From: Bacteroidota bacterium
GTDB taxonomy: Bacteria > Bacteroidota > Bacteroidia > Bacteroidales > Paludibacteraceae
NCBI GenBank assembly: GCA_023459355.1
Contig: JAEWUM010000013.1
Span: 87,033-151,032, forward strand
DNA length: 64,000 bases
Direction: 5' to 3'
A program made the position numbers and the translations under genes. Position 1 is the first letter of the stretch. Each line of letters opens with the position of its first letter. The notes under the pieces are model-generated. The model saw nothing but the letters and a program-made list of their open reading frames with translations, was not told where the DNA came from and ran no database searches. Shown in pieces: positions 26,686-34,304 of the stretch.

Positions 26686-26991
26686 TTAAAGTTTGATTGA
26701 AAGCTCCAAATGTCCACCAAGTCCCAGCTCAATTATTTTTTGAAGTGTCGAAATGCGGGCTTCTTTAGTGTTGTTCTCGATCTTGGAAATGTATGATTTT
26801 GTTGTGCCAACTTTTGTTGCAAGTTCCTCCTGTGTCATGCCTTTTTGAAGCCTTGCCTGATGAAGCAATGCGCCAATTTTGAAATTTTCATATCCTTGCT
26901 CTAATTCTTCACGCTTTTTAGACCCTCGTTTACCGTAGTTCTTCACTTTGAATTCTTCCAGTGTCATCAAATTTTGATTACTCGTTTTCAT
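26686..26991 (-). CDS. XRE-family HTH protein, HigA-like orphan antitoxin
   Basis: A 101-residue protein. The helix-turn-helix is in the second half (LHQARLQKGMTQEELATKVGTTKSYISKIENNTKEARISTLQKI), after an N-terminal extension NLMTLEEFKVKNYGKRGSKKREELEQGYENF. That extension and the C-terminal GLGGHLELSIKL are typical of antitoxins paired with RelE/HigB-type toxins. No such toxin gene precedes it: upstream is the DpnA-type methylase, 23 nt away. It is therefore either an orphan antitoxin or a regulator of this locus. Confidence 0.8.
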   Translation of the reverse strand: MKTSNQNLMTLEEFKVKNYGKRGSKKREELEQGYENFKIGALLHQARLQKGMTQEELATKVGTTKSYISKIENNTKEARISTLQKIIELGLGGHLELSIKL

Positions 26992-27014
26992 ACGCTTCTT
27001 TTCAATGAAAGTTC

Positions 27015-27905
27015 TTAGGTTGCTTTTTTAAAACTAAGCTTTCTTTCATATTCAACACCCGGTTCACTTGCCAAAAACATTTCCAGTTGGTTTTTATTGT
27101 CAAATCCACGCAGTTTGTTTTTGTAGTTCCCGAATATATGTGGATTTTCAATTTCTAATTTTCTGTTTTTTGATATTGTCAGGAACTCTTCTTCTCTGTC
27201 AATGCCAAGGAATTTTCTGTTTAAAAGATTAGCTGCTATTCCGGTTGTACTGCTACCCGTAAACGGGTCTAAGATCCATGCGTTCTGTTTGGTTGAAGCA
27301 AGAATAATTCGCGTAAGTAAGGCTAAAGGCTTTTGAGTTGGGTGTTTTCCACACGATTTCTCCCATGGAGCAATGGCAGGTAAACTCCAAACATCTTTCA
27401 TCTGAGTGCCGCCATTGATTTCCTTCATTAATTCGTAGTTGTAATAATGTGAGGATTTCTTTGATTTACGTGCCCAGATAATAAATTCTGTGGAATGTGT
27501 GAAATATCTGCACGAAAGATTTGGTGGTGGATTTGTTTTTGCCCAGGTAATGCAGTTTAAAATCTTAAATCCTAATTCTGTCAGCATTTGAGCAACAGAA
27601 AATATGTTGTGAAAAGTTCCACTTATCCAGATTGTACCATTGTCGGTGAGGTGGCTATGACAGGCTTTTAGCCAATTGAAGTTAAATTCATTATCTTTCT
27701 CAAATCCTTGCGATTTGTCCCATTCACCCTTGTTTACACTTACCATTTTACCGCTCTGTACTGAAATCCCGTCGTTCGACAGGAAATAGGGTGGATCTGC
27801 AAAAATCATATCGAACTTAAAATCAAATTGATTTAAAAGTTCAACACTATCACCTTGTAAGAGTGTAAATTCTTTGTCTTTTGATTTGAAAAAAGGTTTA
27901 ATCAT
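27015..27905 (-). CDS. dpnA: DpnA-type adenine-N6 methyltransferase (second GATC methylase)
   Basis: A 296-residue DNA methyltransferase of the beta class. The catalytic motif DPPY (37-40, in FADPPYFLSNDGISVQSG) comes first, and the SAM-binding motif in the order typical of this class comes late (HPTQKPLALLTRIILAS ... WILDPFTGSSTTGIAA). Segments such as VSVNKGEWDKS, TNPPPNLSCRYFTHSTE and HYYNYELMKEINGGTQMKDVW agree closely with M2.DpnII (DpnA), which methylates GATC, including single-stranded DNA. It overlaps the small upstream gene by 4 nt (ATGA). In the classical locus it lies between dpnM and the nuclease; here it is about 3.3 kb away from both. Confidence 0.88.
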   Translation of the reverse strand: MIKPFFKSKDKEFTLLQGDSVELLNQFDFKFDMIFADPPYFLSNDGISVQSGKMVSVNKGEWDKSQGFEKDNEFNFNWLKACHSHLTDNGTIWISGTFHNIFSVAQMLTELGFKILNCITWAKTNPPPNLSCRYFTHSTEFIIWARKSKKSSHYYNYELMKEINGGTQMKDVWSLPAIAPWEKSCGKHPTQKPLALLTRIILASTKQNAWILDPFTGSSTTGIAANLLNRKFLGIDREEEFLTISKNRKLEIENPHIFGNYKNKLRGFDNKNQLEMFLASEPGVEYERKLSFKKAT

Positions 27906-28153
27906 AATTCAATTTTAGTAAAATGTTGATTAAACTCATCTATTGATTTAACAATAATTCTGTCGTTGAACCCTTCAAGAGTATCTGTCCACCTAACGAG
28001 AACATTATTGTTATTGTAATCTACCGTGGGATCTATCTCGACTTTAAGACCCATATAATCCCAAATTTGTAAATCATTTGTTACTTCCAGATAATCAGCT
28101 AAGGAGTTTATCTTTCCGTTAATCTTCCTTGTACCGTGTCTATCAAATCTCAT
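27902..28153 (-). CDS. Hypothetical protein, 83 aa, coupled to dpnA
   Basis: A small soluble protein (MRFDRHGTRKINGKINSLADYLEVTND...). It overlaps dpnA in an ATGA arrangement and is preceded by its own -7 box, so it is the first gene of the dpnA transcript. I do not recognise a family. The tight coupling suggests a role tied to the methylase, perhaps setting its level. Confidence 0.65.
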   Translation of the reverse strand: MRFDRHGTRKINGKINSLADYLEVTNDLQIWDYMGLKVEIDPTVDYNNNNVLVRWTDTLEGFNDRIIVKSIDEFNQHFTKIEL

Positions 28154-28190
28154 ATTTAATGTTTTTAATTGGTTAAAAGAGTTAATTTAT

Positions 28191-28208
28191 TACTTTTGTG
28201 CAAAGATA
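28191..28208. promoter_or_regulatory. Face-to-face promoters of the XRE controller and the dpnA operon
   Basis: TACTTTTG (28191-28198, + strand) and TATCTTTG on the - strand (CAAAGATA, 28201-28208) are -7 boxes pointing at the XRE gene and the 83-aa/dpnA operon; only 2 bp separate them. Just downstream on the + side, acac and gtgt words (about 28229-28243) could form part of an operator. One bound protein could block both promoters, as control (C) proteins do in restriction systems. Confidence 0.55.
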
Positions 28209-28252
28209 ATAATAATCATTCTTTGTAACACACAATAAGTGTCTTTATTTGC

Positions 28253-28471
28253 ATGGAAAATGATATTTTAACACAATTTGGCAGCAGAGTAAAAGAGCTA
28301 CGTATAAAAAACAAACTCACACAGGAACAGTTTGCTCAAAAAATAGGACTGCATAAAAATTACATCGGTATGGTTGAAAGGGGGGAACGAAATCCATCCT
28401 TGGTTAACATACAGATAATAGCGAATGGGTTGAATGTTACGATTTCTGAGTTGATGAAATTCTTAGTTTGA
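28253..28471 (+). CDS. XRE-family control (C-protein-like) regulator
   Basis: A 72-residue helix-turn-helix protein (FGSRVKELRIKNKLTQEQFAQKIGLHKNYIGMVERGERNPSLVNIQIIANGLNVTISELMKFL). Size and sequence fit the control proteins of type II restriction-modification systems, which delay nuclease expression until the methylase is made. It is the only + strand gene in this locus, divergent from the dpnA transcript and convergent with the PD-(D/E)XK gene (7 nt between stops). Confidence 0.85.
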   Translation: MENDILTQFGSRVKELRIKNKLTQEQFAQKIGLHKNYIGMVERGERNPSLVNIQIIANGLNVTISELMKFLV

Positions 28472-28478
28472 ATAATCT

Positions 28479-29252
28479 TTATTTGCAATTTGGTCCAATA
28501 ATTTTATATCTCTGTGATTTAATCAAATAGATGCTGTTATAATCATCTTCATCTTTAAAACCATATTGCCATATATTATATAAATCGCCTTGCATTTCAA
28601 AAAATAATAAAAATACATCCTTTTTTGAATAATATTTCCATTGTTTAAAGGGATAAAATAACTGTCTAATAATCGTATTTGTTGTCGTTGAGTTTTTTGC
28701 TTCAATTAAGACAATCTTATCTCTACTTTCAAATCCAGCATCAACTTCTGTTTGAACACTTTCTGTTTTAATTCGTTGTTTTCCAACTTTAAATGAGAAC
28801 GGGGGTGTATATTTTCGACCTCTAATTGTTAATAAAAGAGAAGGGTCTTCCATAAATGTTCTAATCAATGAGGATGCATAAGCAAAATCCAAATGTTGCA
28901 TTTCAGAATCACCAACTTCTGAAGTTTCAAGCTTGAAGTCTAATTGTGATTTGTATATCAATGGTTCTGTATTAATTGGTGGAATGTCAACATAACCCTC
29001 TCCTTTAATTATTTTATATTCGCCATTTTTCACTGGTAATAAAAAAAGATCATTTTCAACAAATACATCAGGTCTGTCTTCTCTACAATCCTGTTTGCAT
29101 AGCAAACGAACTTCCTTCTCAGCTGTTTTTTTAAAGTCATGACATGCAGATTTTATTTGATAATTTTTTATGTGGAAAGGTGATTTAGAAAAATCATGTT
29201 TATCTAAACCTAAAACATCAAATATTTTTCTCCAAGAAATACTACTACTCAT
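28479..29252 (-). CDS. PD-(D/E)XK nuclease-like protein of the nested module
   Basis: A 257-residue protein with no named family that I can assign with certainty; it may belong to a restriction-endonuclease-like DUF. The sequence has a plausible nuclease core: D171 (TEVDAGFES), then after a hydrophobic strand E184-x-K186 (IVLIEAKNS), followed by a helix with a conserved-looking RQLFYPFKQW. The spacing of D and ExK (13 residues) is within the family's range. The N-terminus has a helix-rich segment with CKQDCREDRPD. Last gene of the dpnM operon, 5 nt after the 87-aa gene. A second nuclease activity is inference. Confidence 0.65.
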   Translation of the reverse strand: MSSSISWRKIFDVLGLDKHDFSKSPFHIKNYQIKSACHDFKKTAEKEVRLLCKQDCREDRPDVFVENDLFLLPVKNGEYKIIKGEGYVDIPPINTEPLIYKSQLDFKLETSEVGDSEMQHLDFAYASSLIRTFMEDPSLLLTIRGRKYTPPFSFKVGKQRIKTESVQTEVDAGFESRDKIVLIEAKNSTTTNTIIRQLFYPFKQWKYYSKKDVFLLFFEMQGDLYNIWQYGFKDEDDYNSIYLIKSQRYKIIGPNCK

Positions 29253-29257
29253 ATTAA

Positions 29258-29521
29258 TTACTTATAATACTCTTGAACACCATTAAAATATCCTTGTGCA
29301 TAAGCTGCATGAGGACTTTTATGTCTTTGCTCTTTCGCCTGGCTATCATCAAGTGATTGAAATAAAACAGTCAAGTCAATGCTTTCTTTTAGTACGAGGC
29401 CATCTTGATAGCCTTGTTCATATGCACAAGCTGCACACTTGTGTCTACCAATTTTTCCTTGGTCAGTAGGAAGTGTTCTCATAACTCCCTGAATTGCTGA
29501 GTGATCTTTTTTGCAAGCCAT
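29258..29521 (-). CDS. 87-aa protein with two RHK...AYxQGYxxG repeats
   Basis: A small protein made of two copies of one motif exactly 40 residues apart: RHKCAACAYEQGYQDG at 26-41 and RHKSPHAAYAQGYFNG at 66-81. The first copy carries CxxC (C29, C32); the second has lost both cysteines. There is a further Cys at position 3. No signal or membrane segment. It lies between the DGQHR gene (8 nt) and the nuclease-like gene (5 nt). I do not recognise a named family. Metal or nucleic-acid binding is possible but unproven. Confidence 0.7.
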   Translation of the reverse strand: MACKKDHSAIQGVMRTLPTDQGKIGRHKCAACAYEQGYQDGLVLKESIDLTVLFQSLDDSQAKEQRHKSPHAAYAQGYFNGVQEYYK

Positions 29522-29529
29522 ATTTTATT

Positions 29530-30681
29530 TTATAAAAATGATTTTAATTCTTTATAAAGTTTTGATTCACCGACTCCACCTGGAGGATATTGCTCTTTTG
29601 TGAAATTCATGTCATTGATGTCAATTTTCTCAAATACATTCTTGAAATTTTCGAAAGTTGGAACATCCGAATCTTTTTCAATAACTCTATAAACATCTTT
29701 TAGGAGTCTCATAAGTGAAATTAATCCTGTTGACTTAGGCAAAATTGCTGGATATTCTAAACTCCAAGATTTTGGCCACTTATTCTCAACAGCTTTAAAA
29801 TAGTTCCAAATAAACAATGCAATTTTTGCATCTTCTTTATTGATAAAATAGTTTCTTAAAAATAAATGGTAAAAATCTTTATCTGATGGATACAATGGGT
29901 CTAAACTTTTTCCTCTTTTCAATACATCCCTATCTTTTTCTGGTTCTCTCGATATGTATTTCAAAATACATTCAACAAATGTTGATTGAGTTATAGTTTC
30001 TCTTTCTGGATCATCTGCACGACCTAAAATTTTAATCTTATCAACAAAAGGACTACCTTTTCTTTCATTCAAAAGTCTTACAATATTATGTGCAGTTCTT
30101 TGTGGACTATGTGTTTTTGAATACTCATATAAATCATAAACTAAGGATTTATTTACTTTAGTTTGAGCTTTGTTAATTGTAGCAAATACCATTGATTGAT
30201 CATCAATATCCATATCAACAAATATGCTCACAACTAGCTGGAATTCACCTTTGTTCTGAAAAAACAAATTATTCTCAAGTCCCTTTTTTAATCCATAAAC
30301 ACGATGTTGTCCATCAATTATTTTTGCAATATTCTCATCTTTTCTAATTTTCAATTCTGATGTTGATCTATCAAAAGAAATATTTACCAATTCTTTTTCA
30401 TTGCTAAATTTTGTTATTGAATCTATTGCTAAAATAATACTTGACGGGAATGTAGCATCAATATTTTCAACATATTGAGCTATGGATTTAATTCTTTTCG
30501 GTTCTAACTCTCTCTGTATCCCAAAATATGTTTCGACTTCGCTGTTTTCCTCTCTTTCAATTCTTCGTATATCTGAGTAGCAAATCTTTAACAAATCCTG
30601 CCAATCGATAGTAGCAACATAGAAGAAACCTATAGGTTGCTTGACTTCTAAACATTTAATTGTAATATTTGACTTATCCAT
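29530..30681 (-). CDS. DGQHR-domain (DndB-like) protein
   Basis: A 383-residue protein with the signature DGQHR at 123-127 (KIIDGQHRVYGLKKGLE), preceded by the RE-x-K-x-I-x-x-Y-V segment (RELEPKRIKSIAQYVEN) and followed by ATINKAQTKVNKSLVYDL, all typical of the DGQHR/DndB family related to ParB/sulfiredoxin folds. DndB controls DNA phosphorothioation genes, and other members occur in defence loci. Here it is in a restriction operon instead: its ATG overlaps the stop of the membrane protein gene (TAATG). Its role in this setting is unknown. Confidence 0.85.
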   Translation of the reverse strand: MDKSNITIKCLEVKQPIGFFYVATIDWQDLLKICYSDIRRIEREENSEVETYFGIQRELEPKRIKSIAQYVENIDATFPSSIILAIDSITKFSNEKELVNISFDRSTSELKIRKDENIAKIIDGQHRVYGLKKGLENNLFFQNKGEFQLVVSIFVDMDIDDQSMVFATINKAQTKVNKSLVYDLYEYSKTHSPQRTAHNIVRLLNERKGSPFVDKIKILGRADDPERETITQSTFVECILKYISREPEKDRDVLKRGKSLDPLYPSDKDFYHLFLRNYFINKEDAKIALFIWNYFKAVENKWPKSWSLEYPAILPKSTGLISLMRLLKDVYRVIEKDSDVPTFENFKNVFEKIDINDMNFTKEQYPPGGVGESKLYKELKSFL

Positions 30682-31244
30682 TATGATTTCCTTGTTAGTT
30701 CCTCAAAATCAGCAAATAAATCTTTTTTACTCTGTTCTCGTTCTTCTTTGGGACGTGGATGTTCTTTTCTGTAATCAAATATCTTATAGAAGACAAACAA
30801 AATAAAAGATATAATTGTAACAATCCATGTGAAAATGGAAATGGTATTCCTATCTAAAATTGAATCAAATTGATTGTTTTTCATTGAAGTTATCAAAAAT
30901 ATTATTGAAATTACACCTGCGGTTATAAGGATTAGACCAAAAACAAAAAAGTTTTTTCTTACTTGTTTTAAAGACAAATATGTAGCACTAGTAAGAAAAG
31001 CGGCACTATATACAACAAAGTTTTTCGGATGAAAAAAGTCAGGATCTTCCAAAAAAGGATTTAATACATCTACAGATGATAATAATTGAAGTAATATCCA
31101 ACCAAACCATAAAGGGAATAAATTACCAAATAAAGTAAAAATAATTGAAACAACAGGTTCAGAGTAATTTTTTTTATACCAGTCCTTCAAATGGCGAAAG
31201 TGATATTTTACTTTCTCGCGTATTTGTTTAATTAAACTCATCAT
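30681..31244 (-). CDS. Four-helix membrane protein of the nested module
   Basis: A 187-residue protein with about four membrane segments: about 32-54 (VVSIIFTLFGNLFPLWFGWI), 75-93, 98-118 (FFVFGLILITAGVISIIFLI) and 134-154 (ISIFTWIVTIISFILFVFYK). Charged ends face the same side (N-terminal REKVKYHFRHLKDWYKK, C-terminal RKEHPRPKEEREQSKKD), probably the cytoplasm. It is coupled to both neighbours by TAATG overlaps: DpnII endonuclease upstream, DGQHR protein downstream. A membrane gene inside a type II restriction operon is unusual and suggests an effector or anchor; that is inference. Confidence 0.75.
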   Translation of the reverse strand: MMSLIKQIREKVKYHFRHLKDWYKKNYSEPVVSIIFTLFGNLFPLWFGWILLQLLSSVDVLNPFLEDPDFFHPKNFVVYSAAFLTSATYLSLKQVRKNFFVFGLILITAGVISIIFLITSMKNNQFDSILDRNTISIFTWIVTIISFILFVFYKIFDYRKEHPRPKEEREQSKKDLFADFEELTRKS

Positions 31245-32152
31245 TAATGTATAATGTTTATTAATATACCATTTCTCAACATCTCCAAATTCACCAGATA
31301 ATCCGATTTGTCAAAATACTCCCTCAATGGCTTTAATGTGGATTTCCAGCCTGCACCATCAGTTACCCAAATAAATTCAATGCCCTGTCTGTGGTAACGG
31401 TTATACATTTCGCAGTATTCCGTAGCTGTCGATTTTAGTTTAGATCCACCTCCGCTATAGAAATTTACCTCGACAAGGTAGAGTTTGCCATTTTTATTGA
31501 TAGCGAAGTCAATGATGCGTGACGATTTATCTACTTCTATTTGAATACCCCATTTGGCTTTGATTTTTGCCGCAGTGGCTTGTGATATGTATTCAGCCCC
31601 ACTTTGTTGGCAGTATTCATCCACAAATACTTCCACAATGCCTTCCATCATGGTGCCTCCACGGTTCTTTCTTCCGTTGCTATCCAATCCTACTTCGACC
31701 CCAATGGCGTAGTCAACCAAATTTCTTACTTGTTTGTTACAGAGAATATCGGCTAATCCAGTTTGGAGGACAAATGATGCCAAATCATTGATTTGGTCGT
31801 CGGTTGGTGTTTTTAAAGAAAAATCAAAACGTTTGGAAATAAACTGTTTGACGTCTATAAGTACATCAAACGATTTCTCGCGGCAGGCTATCAGGTAAGG
31901 AATCGCCTTTATAACTTCCGGGTATTGCTTGATAAGCAAAGCCGTTTCTTGCTCAATATTTTCTTTTCCGATTAAATAATTGAGCAGGTTTAATTCTTTT
32001 TCAATTGGTTTTACCTTATCAAAAACCTTTTTCCAGTTTACAAAGTAATCCCAGGTAGTAATTTTATCTCTAAAGCTATTTTGTATATACTCAAATAATT
32101 TATCATCGCTTGGTAATTCAAGCAATTTTGACAGTTTTTTCATAGCTTCCAT
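31244..32152 (-). CDS. dpnB: DpnII-family type II restriction endonuclease (GATC)
   Basis: A 302-residue homologue of R.DpnII, which cuts unmethylated GATC. Diagnostic segments are DYAIGVEVGLDSNGRKNRGGTMMEGIVE and, with the putative catalytic E228, LYLVEVNFYSGGGSKLKSTATEYCEMY, then FIWVTDGAGWKSTLKPLREYFD. Length is that of the family. Its start lies 35 nt inside dpnM, and an alternative ATG is 9 nt further in (32143). Its stop overlaps the start of the membrane gene. The endonuclease appears intact. Confidence 0.92.
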   Translation of the reverse strand: MEAMKKLSKLLELPSDDKLFEYIQNSFRDKITTWDYFVNWKKVFDKVKPIEKELNLLNYLIGKENIEQETALLIKQYPEVIKAIPYLIACREKSFDVLIDVKQFISKRFDFSLKTPTDDQINDLASFVLQTGLADILCNKQVRNLVDYAIGVEVGLDSNGRKNRGGTMMEGIVEVFVDEYCQQSGAEYISQATAAKIKAKWGIQIEVDKSSRIIDFAINKNGKLYLVEVNFYSGGGSKLKSTATEYCEMYNRYHRQGIEFIWVTDGAGWKSTLKPLREYFDKSDYLVNLEMLRNGILINIIH

Positions 32153-33032
32153 TTGTGATTAATAACTCTGTAAGTTTTCCTCTTTTATCAGCTTTTGCAT
32201 TGACCATTCTGGTCGCATAAACACGACTAATTTCAAACTGATTATATAAATCATCAAAAAAGTTGTCGTGCGGATTTTTCCCTTTTACATCAGAATTACT
32301 TAAAATAAAACGATGACCAAGCATGTCAATTCTTTGACAAAATCTGCCAAGTCTGATTTGCTCGTTATCATTAAAATCCTCTTTTGAATATGAATTGAAA
32401 CTGGAGGTCTCACTCAACGGTTTATAGGGTGGGTCAAAATAAAAGAAACTATTTTCACCAGCATGTTTTAATGTTGCTTCAAAATCACCGGTCAGAATCT
32501 CCACTTTCTGTAGTAATTCGCTATCAGCCAATATTGTTTGTTCATCGCAAATTGTTGGATTTGCATACTTTCCAAATGGTACGTTAAAAAGTCCTTTGCT
32601 GTTTACTCTGTAAAGTCCATTAAAACAGGTTCTATTTAGAAAAATAAATAATGCCGTGTTTTCAACCGGTTCGAGTGATTTCGTGTTGAATCTATCTCGT
32701 TTTAATAAATAATATGCCTTTCGGTCACCTTCTGTAAGTGGCAAATACTCATTCTGAATTGAGCGAAGTGCCTTTATTAATCCTTTTGGATTTGTTTTTA
32801 TTGTTTTATAGGCTGTTGTTAAATCCGGATTTATGTCGTTGATTACTGCTTTTTTAATATCCGGATATTTTTGCAAAATCCAGAATAATACGGCTCCTCC
32901 ACCAACAAATGGTTCTATGTATGTTATGTTATGTTGATTTCGAAAGTCTTCCGGTAATAATTTTTGAATGGTTTCTATGAGTTGTGTCTTGCCACCAACC
33001 CACTTGATAAATGGTTTTGCTTTTTGTGTCAT
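32118..33032 (-). CDS. dpnM: DpnM-type adenine-N6 methyltransferase (Dam family)
   Basis: A GATC adenine methylase of the alpha class, 304 residues from the ATG at 33032. An upstream ATG at 33116 would place the promoter inside the gene, so it is rejected. Motifs: SAM-binding FIKWVGGKTQL (8-18) and EPFVGGGAVLFW, the target-recognition region CFNGLYRVNSKGLFNVPFGKYANP, and catalytic DPPY (D200, in YFDPPYKPLSETSSFNSYS). All match M1.DpnII. First gene of a six-gene operon with the endonuclease and the four nested genes. Confidence 0.92.
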   Translation of the reverse strand: MTQKAKPFIKWVGGKTQLIETIQKLLPEDFRNQHNITYIEPFVGGGAVLFWILQKYPDIKKAVINDINPDLTTAYKTIKTNPKGLIKALRSIQNEYLPLTEGDRKAYYLLKRDRFNTKSLEPVENTALFIFLNRTCFNGLYRVNSKGLFNVPFGKYANPTICDEQTILADSELLQKVEILTGDFEATLKHAGENSFFYFDPPYKPLSETSSFNSYSKEDFNDNEQIRLGRFCQRIDMLGHRFILSNSDVKGKNPHDNFFDDLYNQFEISRVYATRMVNAKADKRGKLTELLITNGSYEKTVKIA

Positions 33033-33051
33033 GATAATTTTTACGATTGCA

Positions 33052-33059
33052 CAAAAATA
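33052..33059 (-). promoter_or_regulatory. Putative -7 box of the dpnM operon
   Basis: CAAAAATA on the + strand is TATTTTTG on the - strand (TAnnTTTG). It lies 20 bp upstream of the chosen dpnM start, which supports that start. Confidence 0.55.
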
Positions 33060-33143
33060 CATTAATTTTTGGATTTTACGACTTTTTTCTTTTGAGTTGA
33101 CCTTGAAATCATACATATAGTTTTAGTTCTAGACGCACATTGG

Positions 33144-33338
33144 TTATAGTGCGCTCCAACATACTTTCACACACAGTTGTATGAGTGAATTGTATTTGAT
33201 TTCTTCTTTAATTGCAGAAAGCCCTATCGAATGGCTTCAGCTCAATTGTCGTATCAGCGATACGACAATTTGCTCATTGTCAAAAATATCATCAAATTGC
33301 ATCATTCTGCGCAGATTTTTGTCTTCAAAACTTCGTCC
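33144..33338 (-). pseudogene. Decayed DUF1016/YhcG nuclease fragment
   Basis: Reading the - strand from 33338 gives GRSFEDKNLRRMMQFDDIFD, then NEQIVVSLIRQLS, a stop, SH, and after that sequence that no longer matches. This is the N-terminal part of the DUF1016 (YhcG-like, PD-(D/E)XK) family, where the usual text is QLSWSHF; the stop (TGA at 33239-33237) sits where that Trp (TGG) belongs. A frame stop precedes the fragment, and no catalytic domain remains. The 12-bp hairpin at 33244-33270 lies within IVVSLIRQL. Nothing else is seen in the 465-bp gap 33033-33497 except promoter boxes. Confidence 0.75.
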
Positions 33339-33497
33339 TTACCCAAAATTTGTATTATAAATTGATTCTACAAATTAACATAGTTAATTAGGAGGCTAAG
33401 ACTATAACATACATTTAATAATGCTTTATTCGATACAACCTTCCACAAATTTTTCCCATCTTTGCACTCAAATTCCCAAACCCTTTTAACTTATAAT

Positions 33498-34217
33498 ATG
33501 AAGAAAACAATCAGAGCCTATTTCAGGCAGAAGCCATTCAAGTCGATGAAGGATATGTTTATGCCGGTGGCGGTGCACAAAGGACGGTTGAGCATGCGTG
33601 ATGTGATTGACCGGATGACCGACCGGGGCTCACTTGGTAAGGAAACTATTGAAATTCTGATTAACAATTTTCACGAGACGGCCATGGAGCTGGCGGCGGA
33701 TGGTTATAACGTGGATGCCGGGTTGGTGTATCTGCGGGCGATGATAACTGGGACCAACAGCGCCCACGAGATTGATCGCGATATTAACAAGGTGGTGATT
33801 TCGGCGATACCCGGGAAAAAACTGCAGAAAGCCGGTGAGCAAACTAAAATCGAACTGGGTCGCCATAAAAATGTGTACAAAGGTATCATGGGTGTCGGAC
33901 TGCCTAACCAGCAGGGTGCGGAGCTAACTGAAAGGTCGATGGTGAAGATTTTTGGCAATCACCTCAAAATAGCGGGAGAGCATCCGGCTTGCGGGGTGTT
34001 TTTTATCCATGCTGAAACGAAAAAGGTGATACAGGTTCCCATGAATTATATCGTCGATAATTTCCCACAGTCGCTGTTGCTGATACTGCCGGATGAGCTC
34101 GTGGCAGGGACTTATCAACTGAAAATAACCACTTGTTATGGTGGTAACGCTACTTTACTGAAAAAACCAAAGATTTACGAATATGCACAGCCGGTGATGA
34201 TTCATCCGAGGGTTTAA
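33498..34217 (+). CDS. HU-like DNA-binding protein with Ig-like C-terminal domain (DUF4469 type)
   Basis: A 239-residue protein from the ATG at 33498; a start 36 nt upstream overlaps the promoter-like CATCTTTG at 33457-33464. Residues about 1-120 resemble an HU/IHF-like domain (YFRQKPFKSMKDMFMPVAVHKGRLSMRDVIDRMTDRG), and about 125-230 an Ig-like domain of DUF4469 type (VYKGIMGVGLPNQQGAELTERSMVKIFGNHLKIAG ... YQLKITTCYGGN). Such proteins are common and often multicopy in Bacteroidales; their role in DNA binding is presumed. The tandem palindrome array begins 88 bp after its stop. Confidence 0.8.
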   Translation: MKKTIRAYFRQKPFKSMKDMFMPVAVHKGRLSMRDVIDRMTDRGSLGKETIEILINNFHETAMELAADGYNVDAGLVYLRAMITGTNSAHEIDRDINKVVISAIPGKKLQKAGEQTKIELGRHKNVYKGIMGVGLPNQQGAELTERSMVKIFGNHLKIAGEHPACGVFFIHAETKKVIQVPMNYIVDNFPQSLLLILPDELVAGTYQLKITTCYGGNATLLKKPKIYEYAQPVMIHPRV

Positions 34218-34304
34218 GGTCTTGGTGCTTTACACTTCCCTGTGTGGTTAAGTGATTCCCCTCGTATGGATGTGCCTGCATACTCCCTGTGGTGGTGTGT
34301 TATA

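Noticed and set aside
26434..26991. A complete toxin-antitoxin pair
   Set aside because: The XRE protein looks like an antitoxin, but the 75-aa neighbour has no toxin motif and stands downstream rather than upstream.
33244..33270. Perfect 12-bp hairpin as a terminator
   Set aside because: It has no T tract on either strand and lies inside the DUF1016 remnant, in the codons for IVVSLIRQL.
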